This document shows, one piece after another, positions 32,350 to 43,864 of a stretch of 64,000 nt of DNA; the stretch's first letter is position 1, and the number at the start of each line of letters is the position of its first letter. Source of the DNA: Fulvia fulva (Eukaryota > Ascomycota > Dothideomycetes > Mycosphaerellales > Mycosphaerellaceae). Below the pieces are notes generated by a model. The model was not told where the DNA came from. It made no database searches and saw nothing but the letters and a program-made list of their open reading frames with translations. The stretch lies in the NCBI RefSeq assembly GCF_020509005.1, contig NC_063016.1:744001-808000 (forward strand), read 5' to 3'. The translations under genes were made by a program, and so were the position numbers.

Positions 32350-35124
32350 ATGGCTGACCACAGCTCGCGCATCGATGGTTCGAATCGTCTCAAGTCTGCA
32401 GTCGCATCACAGAAAGCGGTGCGTGTTATCTTCAATGTCGACATTGCGTTCAGAAGGTCAACGAGCGCCTGTGCAGCCTCGTCACGCAGTCTACTGCCGT
32501 GAAGGGGGTGCACATTCTCGATCTTTGTCTGTTGCTTTTGATCGACCGGGGGCCGCGCGCCATGCAGACGGCAGGAGCAGTCGCAGCTTCGTGCAGGCCC
32601 ACCATACCATCCCATCTGCTGCCACTGACCCTGAAATCTAGTGCGAGGAGTGCCGAGCTCGCAAAATACGCTGCGACCGAAAGAGACCATGCTCGCACTG
32701 CAAGTCGGCGAACTTAGGTATGTTTGGAATGTCAATCCTGGGCCAAAGAAGGCTCCTAACACTTCTGCAGTATGTCGCGACAACGTGCAGCCAGCTGAAC
32801 CACGGGCCAGAGTGACGATATCGAAACAATAGTCAGTGACCAGGTTCTGTGTGATCCGCGTGGAGGCTGACGGATCCAGTGAGAACAAGATTGACCGCAT
32901 CGAAAAGTCCTTACAGAACATTGAGCACCTACTGAGAAATCGCCCCGAGGACACATCGCCTTTCCAGACGCCGTCCTCGACAGAGTCACACAGTGGCGGC
33001 AGAGACGTAAGAGGTGACTACCTCTCGGTCGAACAACTCGAAGACAGTTCAGGAGCGACGACGCCATTCGCTGGTTTCACTGGTCACCAGAGAGACTCCC
33101 TGGCAGCAAAGGATGTTCTTGAGCAGACAGTCGAGAGCAACCTCGTGGTAAGACAGGATCAGCAGTTCAGCGAAGCTCTGTCGTCGTTGTGGGCAATACT
33201 TGGAAGGCTGAGGTAGATACGTTCTCGCTGAACAAGGTGGTGTGATGGTATAGCTCACGATCGCAGGGACGATGTTGCTGGTCCTTCCGTACCACCATCC
33301 GAAGGTCGAGGCGCAGCAAAGCAAGCAGCTGAGGCATCGCTGCCCAGCTGGGAGGGTGTAGAGGAGATTCTTCACAAGACAGAAGGCAAGCCTATGAGTA
33401 TGCTCAGCCATGTCACAGCTGACGATGGACAGTGTGCGTACCTTCAATGTTTCTCCTGTGCTTGCCATGCGTCAAGCTACCTACTTTTGTACGAAAGGCT
33501 AGAGCGCTGTACACTAGTGGCCACGTCGCAGCGCCTTGCGACCAATTGCTAGTATTTTCGGGACTTTACTGCTTGTGCGAAGAGTTCAGTGCGACAGCAG
33601 AAGAGCAGGCTTCCGCAGAAAAGTATGATCGCATGGCGCGTGATCTTAAGGTACCATAAGCTTCCAAGTCCGACTGCATGGGCTGACGCTCGTTAGTACT
33701 GGGTTCTTCGCGCGGTATCTAGCTTCGCCCTCCTGGCGCTGCCCACAAGGGATAACATCGAAGCATTGGTAGCTGGGGTGAGCTATTGTCAGTGAGCCCA
33801 TATCCATCCCTCTCATGCTGATTGATCAAGGCATCTGTGATGGTCGACATGTGCAAACCAAGCCTGTCATGGACACTATCTGCGACGGCAAGCAGACTAT
33901 GCCAAATTGCTGGCTGGAACCGACTGTCAGCCCTGGCACACGACTCGAAGATCGAGCGGAATGAGAAAGTGGCTCTGTTCTGGTGTGCGTATGGCCTGGA
34001 CAGGAACGCTTCACTCCGACTCGGGCGTGCCCCTTGCATCCAAGACTTCGATATCGACGTGCCGAGACCACAGCCATTAGATCAGTTCGACGAAGCCTCC
34101 TTGTTTCTGCTCAACTTCTGGATCGACGTCGCGAAGGTCCAAGGTCAAGTCTGTTCCAGCTTGTTCAGTCCAGGCGCCTTGAGACAGCCTCAAGATACGC
34201 GGACTCGTTTGGCCGAGACGTTGGCCATTGAGCTCAACAAGATCTGGACGGCTAGGGAGGAGGTCAGTCTTAAGCGCCGCAATGTGTCGCATCACTGTAC
34301 TGACCATCGCAGAACAACCATGTCTCAGCGCCGTTGTTCACCACCCAAAATCAAGCTTCATTGTTTTGCAATGCTGATATTTGCCTAGCGGGCGACCGAG
34401 TGATGTACTACAGCACGCTGTAAGTGAGGTTGTAGATGTATGCTGCATCGACTCAAACTGACATGCCCTAGAACCACCATACTGCACGCTGTTCCTCCAA
34501 CAGATGGATCTGCGTCGCCAGCACTCGAAGCTGCACGAGCATGTCTGCAAGCATGTCATTCCCTAGCGAGAGGGCAGGTGTCCAACATATACTCTTGGAC
34601 AGCGTACTGTCATTGGTACGTGGATCGGTTCAAGCGGTTAATCAGTGTTGACCATTGACAGGATAATCTTGCACACCCCTCTTACGCCCTTTACCGTCGT
34701 CTTCTGCCACATCATTGCGAATCACAACAGTTCTCAACAGGATCTCAAGCTCCTGGACGACTTCCTGGACAGCCTAAGGCCTGCAGCAGGCTTGTCTGAG
34801 GGTGTCGAGAAGTTCTTGAGTCTATGTTCGGTGTTCGTCAAAGTGGCGAAGGCTTACGTCCGCGCGAAAGCTCAGGAAGAGATTTCTTACTCACAGAGTG
34901 CGGACATGCAATTCAGCCAACCACAGCCTATGCAGCCTGTCCTGGGCCAGTTCGATGGATATCTGTCAGCGTTGGGGTTTGCTCCTCATAACACCGCCGA
35001 TCAGATCGATCTCGACTGGTATAACGGCAATGTCAATTTGCTCAATATGATGGAGCAGGATATCAACGACCCCAATGATCCGATGTGGGATTACAACTAT
35101 ATGCCAGGCCCGCAGCAGTCGTGA
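32350..35124 (+). CDS. Zn2Cys6 fungal transcription factor
   Basis: Eleven exons are proposed: 32350-32418, 32642-32717, 32771-32831, 32880-33212, 33267-33431, 33503-33650, 33697-33777, 33831-34262, 34313-34419, 34472-34615 and 34662-35124, totalling 692 residues. The phases of all junctions agree. The DNA-binding cluster CEECRARKIRCDRKRPCSHC sits near residues 24-43 across the exon 1-2 junction. A coiled-coil linker follows (KIDRIEKSLQNIEHLL). The middle region has the helical pattern of the fungal-specific factor domain (SLSWTLSATASRLCQIAGWN, NEKVALFWCAYGLDRNASLR, DRVMYYSTL). The C-terminus is polar. The join between exons 5 and 6 is the weakest. It binds DNA in the nucleus; the targets are unknown. 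Confidence 0.82.
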
Positions 35125-35969
35125 TGATATATATCCTGTTCGGTGTATAATAGCAGAATGTAGTCATAGTTCTTCGTCCATCTTAGCAGCCGATGGCAAC
35201 CTTGGTCTTGCAGGTGCTCGATGGTTTGATGCCGGGGTTTGTAGTGCTCGCCAGTAAGTCCAGCTCAGCATATCGTGAGGGAGGCCTGGGCGTGAGGTGA
35301 TACCCGCGAGATGCTGTGGTGACGCGTTGCCCATTCACGCCCAACACGACGTACTACGCGAGGCATCCACACCAGTGTCTCCAAGCAGAGATGTGCATGT
35401 GCATGTTCATGTTCATGTTCATACCACACGAAGCGCTCGAAAGTGCACCGGTCTTCGCTGTCGAACATTGAGAGTCCGTGTCAGGGATGGTGGATTCCCG
35501 GGGCAAGGATGATGCACGGCATGCCAATTTTGGATCCCGATCGGAAGCTTTTGACAAGCATCCCGATCGTCGTCCACAACGCGCCTTCTTCTCTTCACCT
35601 CTGCTCTTCCACATCATCTTATTCATCATGCCAGCGCATCTGGCACAGTCCTCGTGGACATGCGCGACGCCTGCTCACATCGAATAACTGGTCCGGAGCA
35701 GATGGCATTTGTGAGAGTCGTCTCTTGGCCTTGCGCGACACACGAGCACCGAATGTCCGTGAGCCTCCTCAAGTGGACCTCATTACTGTCGATCATGTCT
35801 ACCGGGCCAGCGAATCCACTATCTGTGCTATGGCCCTGAAGAATGGCCCACAGCATGAATCAGCGTGCATCATTGTTGTTCAAGTCTTTCCTTCTTCGTC
35901 TCCGTTGTCTTGTCCGGTTCAAATCCATTCTTTTCCCGTCTTCATCAACACCCAGTCTTTACCTCCAAC
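35125..35969. other. Intergenic with a small hexanucleotide repeat
   Basis: Upstream region of the GH17 gene. Apart from the ATGT(G/T)C repeat at 35391-35422 no feature is supported; the pyrimidine-rich stretch at 35878-35965 is probably the transcription start region of the GH17 gene. Confidence 0.4.
35391..35422. repeat. Hexanucleotide microsatellite, 5.3 copies
   Basis: Two ATGTGC units are followed by three ATGTTC units and a partial copy. It is a simple repeat without a coding role. Confidence 0.85.
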
Positions 35970-36958
35970 ATGCGTGCATTTTCAGCCATTGCTGCATTAG
36001 CAACCGTCATTCCTTCTGCTGTTGCATACTACCAAGGGTTCAACGTTGGTGCTAACAACCCAGATGGCTCGTGCAAGACCCAGGAACAGTGGACCACTGC
36101 CTTCAACAAACTGAAAGGCCTCCCACAGCAAATCCAGTCTGTCCGCCTTTACGCTTCAAGCGACTGCAACACCCTCGCCAACGCCGTTCCCGCAGCCCTG
36201 AACACGGGAACTAAGATCCTGGTCGGAGTTTGGACGGAGGACAGCGCTCACTACACCGCCGAGAAGAACGCACTTGAGACTGCCATCAACCAACACGGCA
36301 CTGGCTGGATCCTTGCCGTCTCCGTGGGCTCGGAGGACTTGTATCGCGGTGACACGACTGCCAGCGCATTGGCTTCGCAGATCTATGATGTTCGTGGCAT
36401 GGTCCACCAGTGGGCTCCAGCTGTTGAGGTTGGGCATGTTGACACCTGGAATGCATGGGTCGACAGCGCGAACGACGATGTAATTCGAGCATGCGACTTC
36501 GTGGGCTTCGATGGGTACCCATACTGGCAGGACGCATCTATCGATAATGCATACGACGTCTTCTTCGAGTCTTACCAGAACACTCTTGACCACGTCAACT
36601 CTGTGAAGAGCGGGACTTGGGTTTGGTAAGTCTTCGCTAGTCGTGTTGGACAGCTCCAGTGTAATATGCTGACGATCCCATAGGATCACTGAGACTGGGT
36701 GGCCTATCACTGGCGATACGCAAGGTGCGGCGGTGCCATCAGTCCAAAACGCCCAAAAGTTCTGGCGTTCTGTGGCTTGCCAGCTCTTCCAGCAGGTACA
36801 CGTAGGTAACATACTTTGCCTTATGATCAGACAAATGCTAACGTGTATGTGTTCGCCAACAGGTCTTCTGGTACGCATACCAAGATTACAACGACAAACC
36901 ATCCTTTGGCGTATTCGACAGCAATGGCAATGCCATCTACGATTTGTACGGGTGCTAA
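35970..36958 (+). CDS. Secreted GH17 beta-1,3-glucanase
   Basis: Three exons are proposed: 35970-36625, 36684-36801 and 36863-36958, giving 289 residues. Intron 1 is GTAAGT to ATAG with a CTGAC branch. For intron 2 the donor at 36802 (GTAGGT) is chosen over GTACAC at 36796, since it keeps the spacing LFQQVHVFWYAYQDYN. MRAFSAIAALATVIPSAVA is a signal peptide. The GH17 fold is clear: YYQGFNVGANN, SVRLYASSDCNTL, AVSVGSEDLYRG with the likely acid/base Glu, FDGYPYWQ, and WITETGWP with the likely nucleophile Glu. It hydrolyses or transfers beta-1,3-glucan chains at the cell wall. No GPI or Ser/Thr-rich region is present, so it is probably a soluble wall enzyme. Confidence 0.93.
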
Positions 36959-37455
36959 AAGTCAGTCCGAGTCTGCAGCATGAAGTACATCGTCGTAGGT
37001 TGACAATATGGCTAGATTAATCGCACTTACCCTCGCGAGCATGGACTCATCAGTGGTGAATGATGCGACAACACACCTTTACTTTGCGTCGTTTGACATA
37101 ATTCACGTATCGCCTCAATACGCCCGCGGCCTTGGAGCTGATAGATGTAGATGGGAGTGAATGAACTTTTCGAATCAACTCTTCACCTCGAGAAGGCCCG
37201 AGCGCATGCACAAGCTGGCACGTCACTTCGCGTGCGAGAGTATAAGAATCTCTTCTGCAACTTCCCAGCACTCATTTCACACCACCCGATAACTTCCTTT
37301 CCACTTTCCGCCGACACCGCGCCTCGAGTTCTAATCTCCGCCCCGCAACCTCCAAGCCCACAACATCACGGACGTTTGAGCCTCAGTCAGACCAAACCGG
37401 CCTGTATCAACACCCACTGCGATACGAGGCTGACACCTCGTCCCACGCACTCATC
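36959..37455. other. Intergenic, 5' region of the next gene
   Basis: Nothing beyond a CT-rich stretch before the ATG at 37456. Confidence 0.4.
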
Positions 37456-39207
37456 ATGTCGACATCCAGCGCGCCAGCCAAGAAGAAGAAGGTTTGCTAC
37501 ATCATCGAGAAGCTCTCAGCTGAGACTCGCATCAACATCTACAAACACATCTTTGGATCCGACAGCCACGCCTCTTTCGCGCCTCTTGACAGCAGCGAGG
37601 GCGTTGCGACCTCAGACTCGCCAACTGCTATACCTACCGCGATCTTCGCTGTGAACAGACAGTTACACGATGAGGCACTCGAGACGTTCTTCAACAACAA
37701 GGTCATCCAAGTGACCTTCTCCCAACTCGAAGATCTTCTCCAGCAGACCTCATTCCAAGCTTTCGTGCGCGACATCGAGGTCATGGCATGCGACCAAGCT
37801 CACGAGGCTCGGGCGGTACAGAATGTCTTGATCAAGGTCCAGGGTCTTCCACGTCTGAGGTCAATCACGATCCTGAGCGACTACCTCGCATTCACTGGAG
37901 CACCTGACAAACATGTCACGGTGCGGCAATGGACGTCAGCTGTGGGGCTTGGAATTCCGACCTGCACAGACATCGGACGCTACCAGCTACATGGCGCATA
38001 CAGCAAGGTCCAGTTCCACCACTCCAAGATACTGGCAATGTGGCCGAATGTCCGTACAACGCCAGACGACTACGATGCCCTTGGCGAGGCGGAGGAGATC
38101 CAACACCATTGGTCTATAGCAGAGTATGTCAGCAACTTGATGGCATGGTCATCTCACAGCTCTCTTCGCTTATGGGTTGGCCTCTACGAGAGTGCCAAGG
38201 CGCACGCAGCCTCCGAAGATGCCGCCGATCTTGACGACAATGAGGCATTACACAAGGGAATGTCCTTTGGCAGCTGGCTACGGATTATAACACATCGCCG
38301 ACCAGACGTGCCCTTCACACTACGTGGTCAAGATAGCGCTGTACCGCTGCGCGATCTAGGCGCTCAGCACGACCCGATCACTCTGGAGAGCGCCACGGAG
38401 CTTCTTGCCATGAACATTGCCACATACACGAAGACCGGGGACCTTGAGTACGGTCCGGGCGATGAATATACCAAGCCGCGTTGGTCAGAGCTAGGCGAGA
38501 AATCGGAAGGCGAGATCAAAGCAGAGTGGTACCCCATCGCCATGCGTGCGCTCGAAGAGCAGCGCTTCGTCAAAGACCCACTCGACCAGCATCGCATGTG
38601 GGAGATCGACACTGTGCGGAAGATGATCCTGAGTAACGAAGGCTGGACAAACGCATTCGGTGGCACGGATAAGATCGACAGCGCTACGAAGCCTGTCCTT
38701 CAGCAGATCATGTACCTGATACTTGCCACTGGAGGAGTCGAGATATCAGATGAGGCTAGTCAGGAATCCGAGTCTTGGTCAAAGGCGCTGCTAGTGAAGT
38801 ACTTGCGCCATTGCTTGCCGGATACTGAATCATCGGACTGGGACGACGTTGAACTCAAGACTTTGCGCCAGGTCTTCTTCCTTGCTTTGGCGTTGATGCT
38901 TGTGTCGAGTCGTCAGAAAGCTGGGGCAGGCGCAGCAGGCGGGCTCAATAACACAGAAGATATCAGCAGCGACTCGAAAGACAAGACAAGTACAGAAGAT
39001 CAGCAGGCTGAGACTGGGGGAGAAGACGCAGAGAACAGGATTCAGAAGACTGACGACACCAAGGCCGTCCAAGAAGAGGACTCAGACATATCCCAGTACT
39101 TTCTGGCGAAGGCGGAGCCAGCTTTGATAGCTGCGATGCAGCTGCAGTTCGAGGACAAGTTCCTAGATGAGGACGAGGGCACCACAGCCACCACAATGGA
39201 TAGCTAG
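37456..39207 (+). CDS. 2EXR/F-box-like hypothetical protein
   Basis: One exon of 583 residues starts at ATG 37456 (MSTSSAPAKKKKVCYIIEKL). An F-box-like/2EXR motif is at residues 15-80: EKLSAETRINIYKHIFGSDS, then AIFAVNRQLHDEALETFFNN. The pattern LP.E.R..IY...F followed by L.VNRQ...EA...F is typical of these fungal proteins. The middle part (residues about 120-450) is mixed alpha/beta with no recognisable domain. The last 110 residues are acidic and disordered (Glu, Asp, Gln and Thr rich). The role is unknown; some F-box-like proteins recruit substrates for ubiquitination, but many 2EXR proteins are not characterised. Confidence 0.72.
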   Translation: MSTSSAPAKKKKVCYIIEKLSAETRINIYKHIFGSDSHASFAPLDSSEGVATSDSPTAIPTAIFAVNRQLHDEALETFFNNKVIQVTFSQLEDLLQQTSFQAFVRDIEVMACDQAHEARAVQNVLIKVQGLPRLRSITILSDYLAFTGAPDKHVTVRQWTSAVGLGIPTCTDIGRYQLHGAYSKVQFHHSKILAMWPNVRTTPDDYDALGEAEEIQHHWSIAEYVSNLMAWSSHSSLRLWVGLYESAKAHAASEDAADLDDNEALHKGMSFGSWLRIITHRRPDVPFTLRGQDSAVPLRDLGAQHDPITLESATELLAMNIATYTKTGDLEYGPGDEYTKPRWSELGEKSEGEIKAEWYPIAMRALEEQRFVKDPLDQHRMWEIDTVRKMILSNEGWTNAFGGTDKIDSATKPVLQQIMYLILATGGVEISDEASQESESWSKALLVKYLRHCLPDTESSDWDDVELKTLRQVFFLALALMLVSSRQKAGAGAAGGLNNTEDISSDSKDKTSTEDQQAETGGEDAENRIQKTDDTKAVQEEDSDISQYFLAKAEPALIAAMQLQFEDKFLDEDEGTTATTMDS

Positions 39208-39644
39208 GCTAATTGTCGGGTACGATGGAGGGGTGACTGATGTCAGTCGAGAACGGAAACATGCCACGCAGCATATCGCTTCTGTGATGGTCAAGAATGA
39301 GATGGCGCTGTTGGTGTTAAAATGTCATAAGCATAGTGATCTGCGGAGTGTCGTGGCCGACATGCAATTGTACGCGATCAGATTTCTTGATCCGATGCGA
39401 TTCGGGTCACAGTAGCTATCATTAGATAGAGCAGCATAAGAACTTCAGTGCTGCGAACCTCGTGTTGATGCGTCGATACCTCCATAACATCCTGCGCTCC
39501 TTACCAACGAATGGCAGACCCATACAAAAGAGCGGGCATGTGTATGGAGCTTTTGATATAGCTGTATCGCCTTGTGGCTTCCGTGCTCTGTCTATGTCTA
39601 AGTCTATCAAATTCTATATGCAAAGATCAACCGTACGCTACACC
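39208..39644. other. Intergenic, tail-to-tail
   Basis: 3' regions of two converging genes; nothing else recognised. Confidence 0.4.
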
Positions 39645-40669
39645 TCACAACCTCGCTCTTATCTGATGTTCATGATTCTGCTTCCGCAACGGCTCCGCCT
39701 CGCCATAGCGATCCACACCATCATCCTTCCCAGGCTGCGCAGGCTTCTTCGGTGCAGCATGATAACCTCCAAGGACATTATCGGTATTGACGACCTTCCC
39801 ACTCGCGTCTCTTCTGATGCCAAGCTCGATCAATTTTGCGAACACTTTCGAGAAGTCTGCGGAGAATCGATCCTTGTCCTTGGCGTATAGCTCCACCCAT
39901 GGACGGAAGCTCTTGTCTCCAAGCAGCGCGAGGTCGGTAGGTAACATCATGAGTTCCTCCTCGGCGTCTTCGTCGTAGTAGACAAATTGCCGCACGCCGT
40001 TGTCCAGGATCTTTTCGCGCCAGTCGCGGTCGAGGATGAGTTTGAAGTATGTGTTGCTGAAGCTGTCGATGAATGAGTTACGACATACCTCGTGGCAGTC
40101 AGGAGGTTTAGGACTTACCGAGTTGGATTATTGACCCATGCGCCATCGAAGCCACTACGATCTGCATGGCATCTCCCGAGGTTGTGCGCACCACTGAGCG
40201 CGACAATTTCCTGGTCGTTGAAGCCCATCCGGTAGAAGATGTGCCTGAGATGATCTCCTCCTAGAGCACCATCCGGCAGCCTTCCTCGACTCGGCAACTT
40301 GCTATCATCAACATAGTCTGTCCTCCCAGGCTGCCACGGCATCGCAGGCCCTCCCATCTGCTTGATAGCTTCGACTCCTGCCAGGGTCCACAGGTCCGCG
40401 TAGGTTATCCATGAGTGCTTGTCCTTCAGCGGCTCGAGGAAGACACGCGCATGTTGTAGACCTGCGTTGGCTGGATCGCCTCCTTCTGCTTCATATCCCA
40501 TGCCTGCGCCATTGCTACCGCCCGTGTCTGTTTCCGCATCGTAAGTGCCAGCGCTGTGCCAAGCTAGACGAACGAGTACTGGACCTGCAGAACCATTGTC
40601 GCATTCGGGTTGCTTGAGGAGGGAGGCGATGTCTTTGCGGACGGAGGCGTAGTCACCAGGCTGGGACAT
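39645..40669 (-). CDS. Heme peroxidase, cytochrome c peroxidase-like
   Basis: Two exons, 40669-40119 and 40062-39645, are joined by a 56-bp intron (GTAAGT to ACAG), giving 322 residues. The start [18 protein letters not shown] is chosen because upstream in-frame codons lack ATG. Distal catalytic residues are in [14 protein letters not shown] (Arg and His). [20 protein letters not shown] and [20 protein letters not shown] follow, with the proximal heme-ligand His in SGAH. The last part ([54 protein letters not shown]) is the class I fold. There is no mitochondrial presequence, which fits the cytosolic putative heme-binding peroxidase branch and not mitochondrial Ccp1. It reduces hydrogen peroxide; the electron donor is unknown. 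Confidence 0.93.
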
Positions 40670-41530
40670 GATGGGTAGTGTTGGTGGGTGTAGTGTAGGT
40701 CCGAGCGAAGGTGCTATGTGAGTAGTGTGGCCAGCAACAGCCAAGAATAGTACCCCAGGGGATATGTGAACAGAGAGAGCAGGCTTACCGGTGGCGACGA
40801 GGAGCGCTCCTACCTATGTACTAGACCACTACAATGCTCGTTATCGCCATCGATGCCAATATGGTTGCCGTCATCACCCTCGTCGTGCTGTGTTGTGGCC
40901 GACGGAAATAATTGCCTCGGTTCGCGTCTCGATCACAAGCCGTGTGCTGTCCTTGGGCCTGACTCCTGATAGCGAGGTGGATCACGAAATTGATGGGACG
41001 AGAATGCTCCGGGCCTGTGAAGTCAGACAAGATGGCCATGACACCAAGAGTCAATCAGGCTAGCAGCAGCGACGAAGTGCAGGGAATGATTAGATCCGTG
41101 TACCGTGTACGGCGTACGATATCAAACGTTTCCTTCGAGGCAACATTCTCCGACATCGCTCTCCAGCACACCTTGCACTCATGGCCAGAACTTCGTCGAC
41201 ATTCACCTCGACATGTCTCTGCATCATCATGTGATACATGTCTTGACCCAAGGCATCTACTGAACGACAGGCTTGGCAGTATCACGATACATCATGCATT
41301 CCCAGATTTGCTGGCGAGCATCGCGCACCAATGGCAGAACTTCGTACAGTGTGTAAGGTTCCGGCCGCTCTCTGAGCCATCACCAGTCGGCATGTCTCAT
41401 TCGACCTCAGCTTCATCGCGTTCTGGCAACTTCGAGCAGCAAACACAATTTTCTATGGTCATGGCGGCAGCATCCGTACCTACACCGCAAACATTCAAGG
41501 ACAGGCGAAGAGCTGAGAATCTGTTTCGCG
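40670..41530. other. Intergenic, nothing recognised
   Basis: A 185-residue plus frame (40990-41547) overlaps the next gene's start and has no domain or ATG-context support. Confidence 0.4.
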
Positions 41531-43318
41531 ATGATCAGCAAGAATGAGTGCTTCGAGCTCATCGTTAATGGCACTGTCGTCAAGCCGGATGCCGATATCA
41601 GTGGACCTGGAGTACTCATTGCCTTCGTCTTCAGTGCTGGCGCGACCCTTCTAGCCACCCTTATCGCGTACGCCTTTGGGTTAGTGGATGATGGCCTACT
41701 ACGTCCAGTTGACCGATTAGTGCTACGAGCACCATCTCGAGCTTCGAAGCACCTCCAACTCCATGTCGCGCTTCGTAAGGCTGTCCTCGCCCTCAGCGAC
41801 CAGCAGATCGTGACTGGTATTGCTATCCTGGGAGCTGGATTCAATGGACTTCGATCTGGAACCATATCCGTCTATCACTTTCAGACAGTCATATACTTGG
41901 CCTGGATGTCGAGCAGCGTGCATCTGTCTGCGTTGACGCTACTACGGCCATACTTACACTCTCACAAAGGTGTCATGTGGTGGAGAGTGGCCGGCATGTT
42001 GACACTACTTGTCATGCTCCTGGTGGCCTTGGTGCCAACTGTGTCTAACGACTGGATGATCTTGTCAAACAACGATGCTGGTACCTACGGTAGCACGAAG
42101 TCTGCTCTGGGAGTGCCTGCGATATGCTATTGGGGCGAGACGTGGGGAGTGGGCAGAAATCCAGACTCGATCATGTCATTCGTGGTGCTCATCGTCAGCT
42201 ACATCTGGAAGATGGGTGGCTTGTTCATGCCCGTGCGATCAAGATTGGAGACATGGTTTCGTAATCCCTGCGATCACGTTCTGGAGAGGTTGCTGACTGC
42301 CGTGGCACGCAAGCATGAGCGACACGGCGGCGTTGTTTGGCGCTGGGTATTCCGATCTGGCCTTGCTATTTACTTACCATTGACTGCGTTCCTTGAGACA
42401 CTGGGCTCTTTCTCCGCGGCACTCTGGCTTTCCGTGCTGGGCTTCATTTATGGCGGGCTGCAGATCTTGGTTCCTCGTGCTCTGGTACAGCAGCTCGATT
42501 CTAACGTACAAGCGAATGAAGATTCATTCGGCTTTGGCCAGCTGATGCCACTGATATTGCTGGTACAACCGCTTGGTGCTATCTCCGAGCACTTTGGTCT
42601 CAAGAAAGGCACCGAAGATGAGGCTCTCTACAACGACCGGGGCACCTCCGATCGGTACACTGCCGCGGTGGCTAGCCTTTCCAGCAGTCCACACGCTATC
42701 GGCATACCAGAACAGCCTTTCTTACATTTCATGGCCTCATATCGGGCGGCTCCCATAAAGGAGCAGACACCTGAGCGTATGCAACTGAAAGCTCTGCTCT
42801 ACACATCGACGCTCTTCCACTTGCTCATATGGCTGACACACGCTGGAGTTCTGGGGACTGCTATCATAGTCTTCTACGTCGACTATTTCACAATCGGATA
42901 TCAGTCTGCGGGCAATTGGCAATACATCGGTTTTGGGGTCGTAGCATGGCTCGCATTCACTCCCCTTGTCACTTTGGTGTTATCGCCCTTCAGCAGACTT
43001 GGTCGACGCATGAAATGCGGTCTACATGGAAATGCGAACGAGGTCCAGATGCAGGCCATGGAGGCATGTCAAAAAGACGATGCCAGTTCTTGCTCGCCTT
43101 TGACGGGAGACCTCGAGCAACGGACAGGCTTTGGGAAAAGATGGACACCACCAAATCTGCAAGTCAATACGCAAACTGGCCAGGTCGATACAAACAGTCT
43201 CACCATCACACCGACACGACCAGTCAATGGAAGCAAAGAAGGTGAAGTATGGGCATCAGAATGGAGACGCAGATCCATCGCACAGGGTAATTCTCCTAGA
43301 AGTCCCAAAACCGCTTAA
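41531..43318 (+). CDS. Polytopic membrane protein of unknown function
   Basis: One exon of 595 residues starts at ATG 41531. About eight hydrophobic segments are visible, for example GVLIAFVFSAGATLLATLIA near residue 27, VAGMLTLLVMLLVALVPTV near 153, IMSFVVLIVSYIWKMGGLFM near 215, and LLYTSTLFHLLIWLTHAGVL near 417. The C-terminal 100 residues are polar and cytoplasmic-looking. The opening (NPDADISGPGVLIAF-like, with D.SG.GV..AF) is shared by a group of uncharacterised fungal membrane proteins. No transporter signature is recognised. It converges on the region holding a probable pseudogene. Confidence 0.75.
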   Translation: MISKNECFELIVNGTVVKPDADISGPGVLIAFVFSAGATLLATLIAYAFGLVDDGLLRPVDRLVLRAPSRASKHLQLHVALRKAVLALSDQQIVTGIAILGAGFNGLRSGTISVYHFQTVIYLAWMSSSVHLSALTLLRPYLHSHKGVMWWRVAGMLTLLVMLLVALVPTVSNDWMILSNNDAGTYGSTKSALGVPAICYWGETWGVGRNPDSIMSFVVLIVSYIWKMGGLFMPVRSRLETWFRNPCDHVLERLLTAVARKHERHGGVVWRWVFRSGLAIYLPLTAFLETLGSFSAALWLSVLGFIYGGLQILVPRALVQQLDSNVQANEDSFGFGQLMPLILLVQPLGAISEHFGLKKGTEDEALYNDRGTSDRYTAAVASLSSSPHAIGIPEQPFLHFMASYRAAPIKEQTPERMQLKALLYTSTLFHLLIWLTHAGVLGTAIIVFYVDYFTIGYQSAGNWQYIGFGVVAWLAFTPLVTLVLSPFSRLGRRMKCGLHGNANEVQMQAMEACQKDDASSCSPLTGDLEQRTGFGKRWTPPNLQVNTQTGQVDTNSLTITPTRPVNGSKEGEVWASEWRRRSIAQGNSPRSPKTA

Positions 43319-43348
43319 TTATCGATCACAGAGATGTACAAATCATCA

Positions 43349-43864
43349 TCACACATCATCAGAATCAGACTCCGTCCCAACCGCCATGCCAGGTAAAGTC
43401 TTGCACCAAGAGCACAACCACCGCCCCCCAGTCTTCCTTCACCCCGTCGTCGTCACTATCCGCCTCAGCACGCCAGGCGGACACCCCGCCACCTCACCAT
43501 TCCAAACCACTTCCGCAACCCTTCCATCCGCATCAGCGTTCGTCCACACATCTATCGAGCGAAACCTAAGCCTCCCCTCTATCAGTACCTCTCAGGAGCA
43601 TCTCCGTCTCGGACAATGTCTAACTCACTCCGGGTTCTGCTACACCAACCCTTTCTGCACAGCCAGAAATTGCGCAAAATTCAACGCATCAGACGGCCCA
43701 TCGGCCAGTGTCACGCCGAGATGTTTAAAGTCTTTGCCAATCATATTGCTATAGACAGGAGAGTTCGGGTCGAAATTACGGCTGGTGAAGGCGTTGACGA
43801 AAACGCGGGTCTGGGCTTGGAGATGTGCTGATACGTCTGGATCTAAGAAAAGGTCTATGGCCAT
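43349..43864 (-). pseudogene. Probable NTF2-like gene remnant with in-frame stops
   Basis: From an ATG at 43864 (MAIDLFLDPDVSAHLQAQTR) one frame runs without indels to a TGA at 43349-43351 and contains four internal stops (TAG, TGA, TGA, TGA). The pieces read as one protein: FVNAFTSRNFDPNSPVYSNM, SDALNFAQFLAVQKG, then EVLIEGRLRFRSIDVWTNAD, DGRVAEVVWNGEVAGCPPGV, and finally RKTGGRWLCSWCKTLPGM. Each stop could come from one C-to-T or G-to-A change. Alternatively the first three stops lie inside an 84-bp intron (weak GTTGGT donor, CTTAG acceptor), and the protein simply ends at the last TGA. The style suggests an NTF2-like fold, but this is a guess. Confidence 0.45.

Noticed and set aside
40990..41547. 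185-residue plus frame upstream of the polytopic membrane protein
   Set aside because: Overlaps the true ATG in a different frame and shows no recognisable content.
43131..43754. 207-residue plus frame at the end of the membrane protein gene
   Set aside because: Shares sequence with the real gene's tail in another frame and then runs antisense to the NTF2-like remnant, whose pieces look more like protein.
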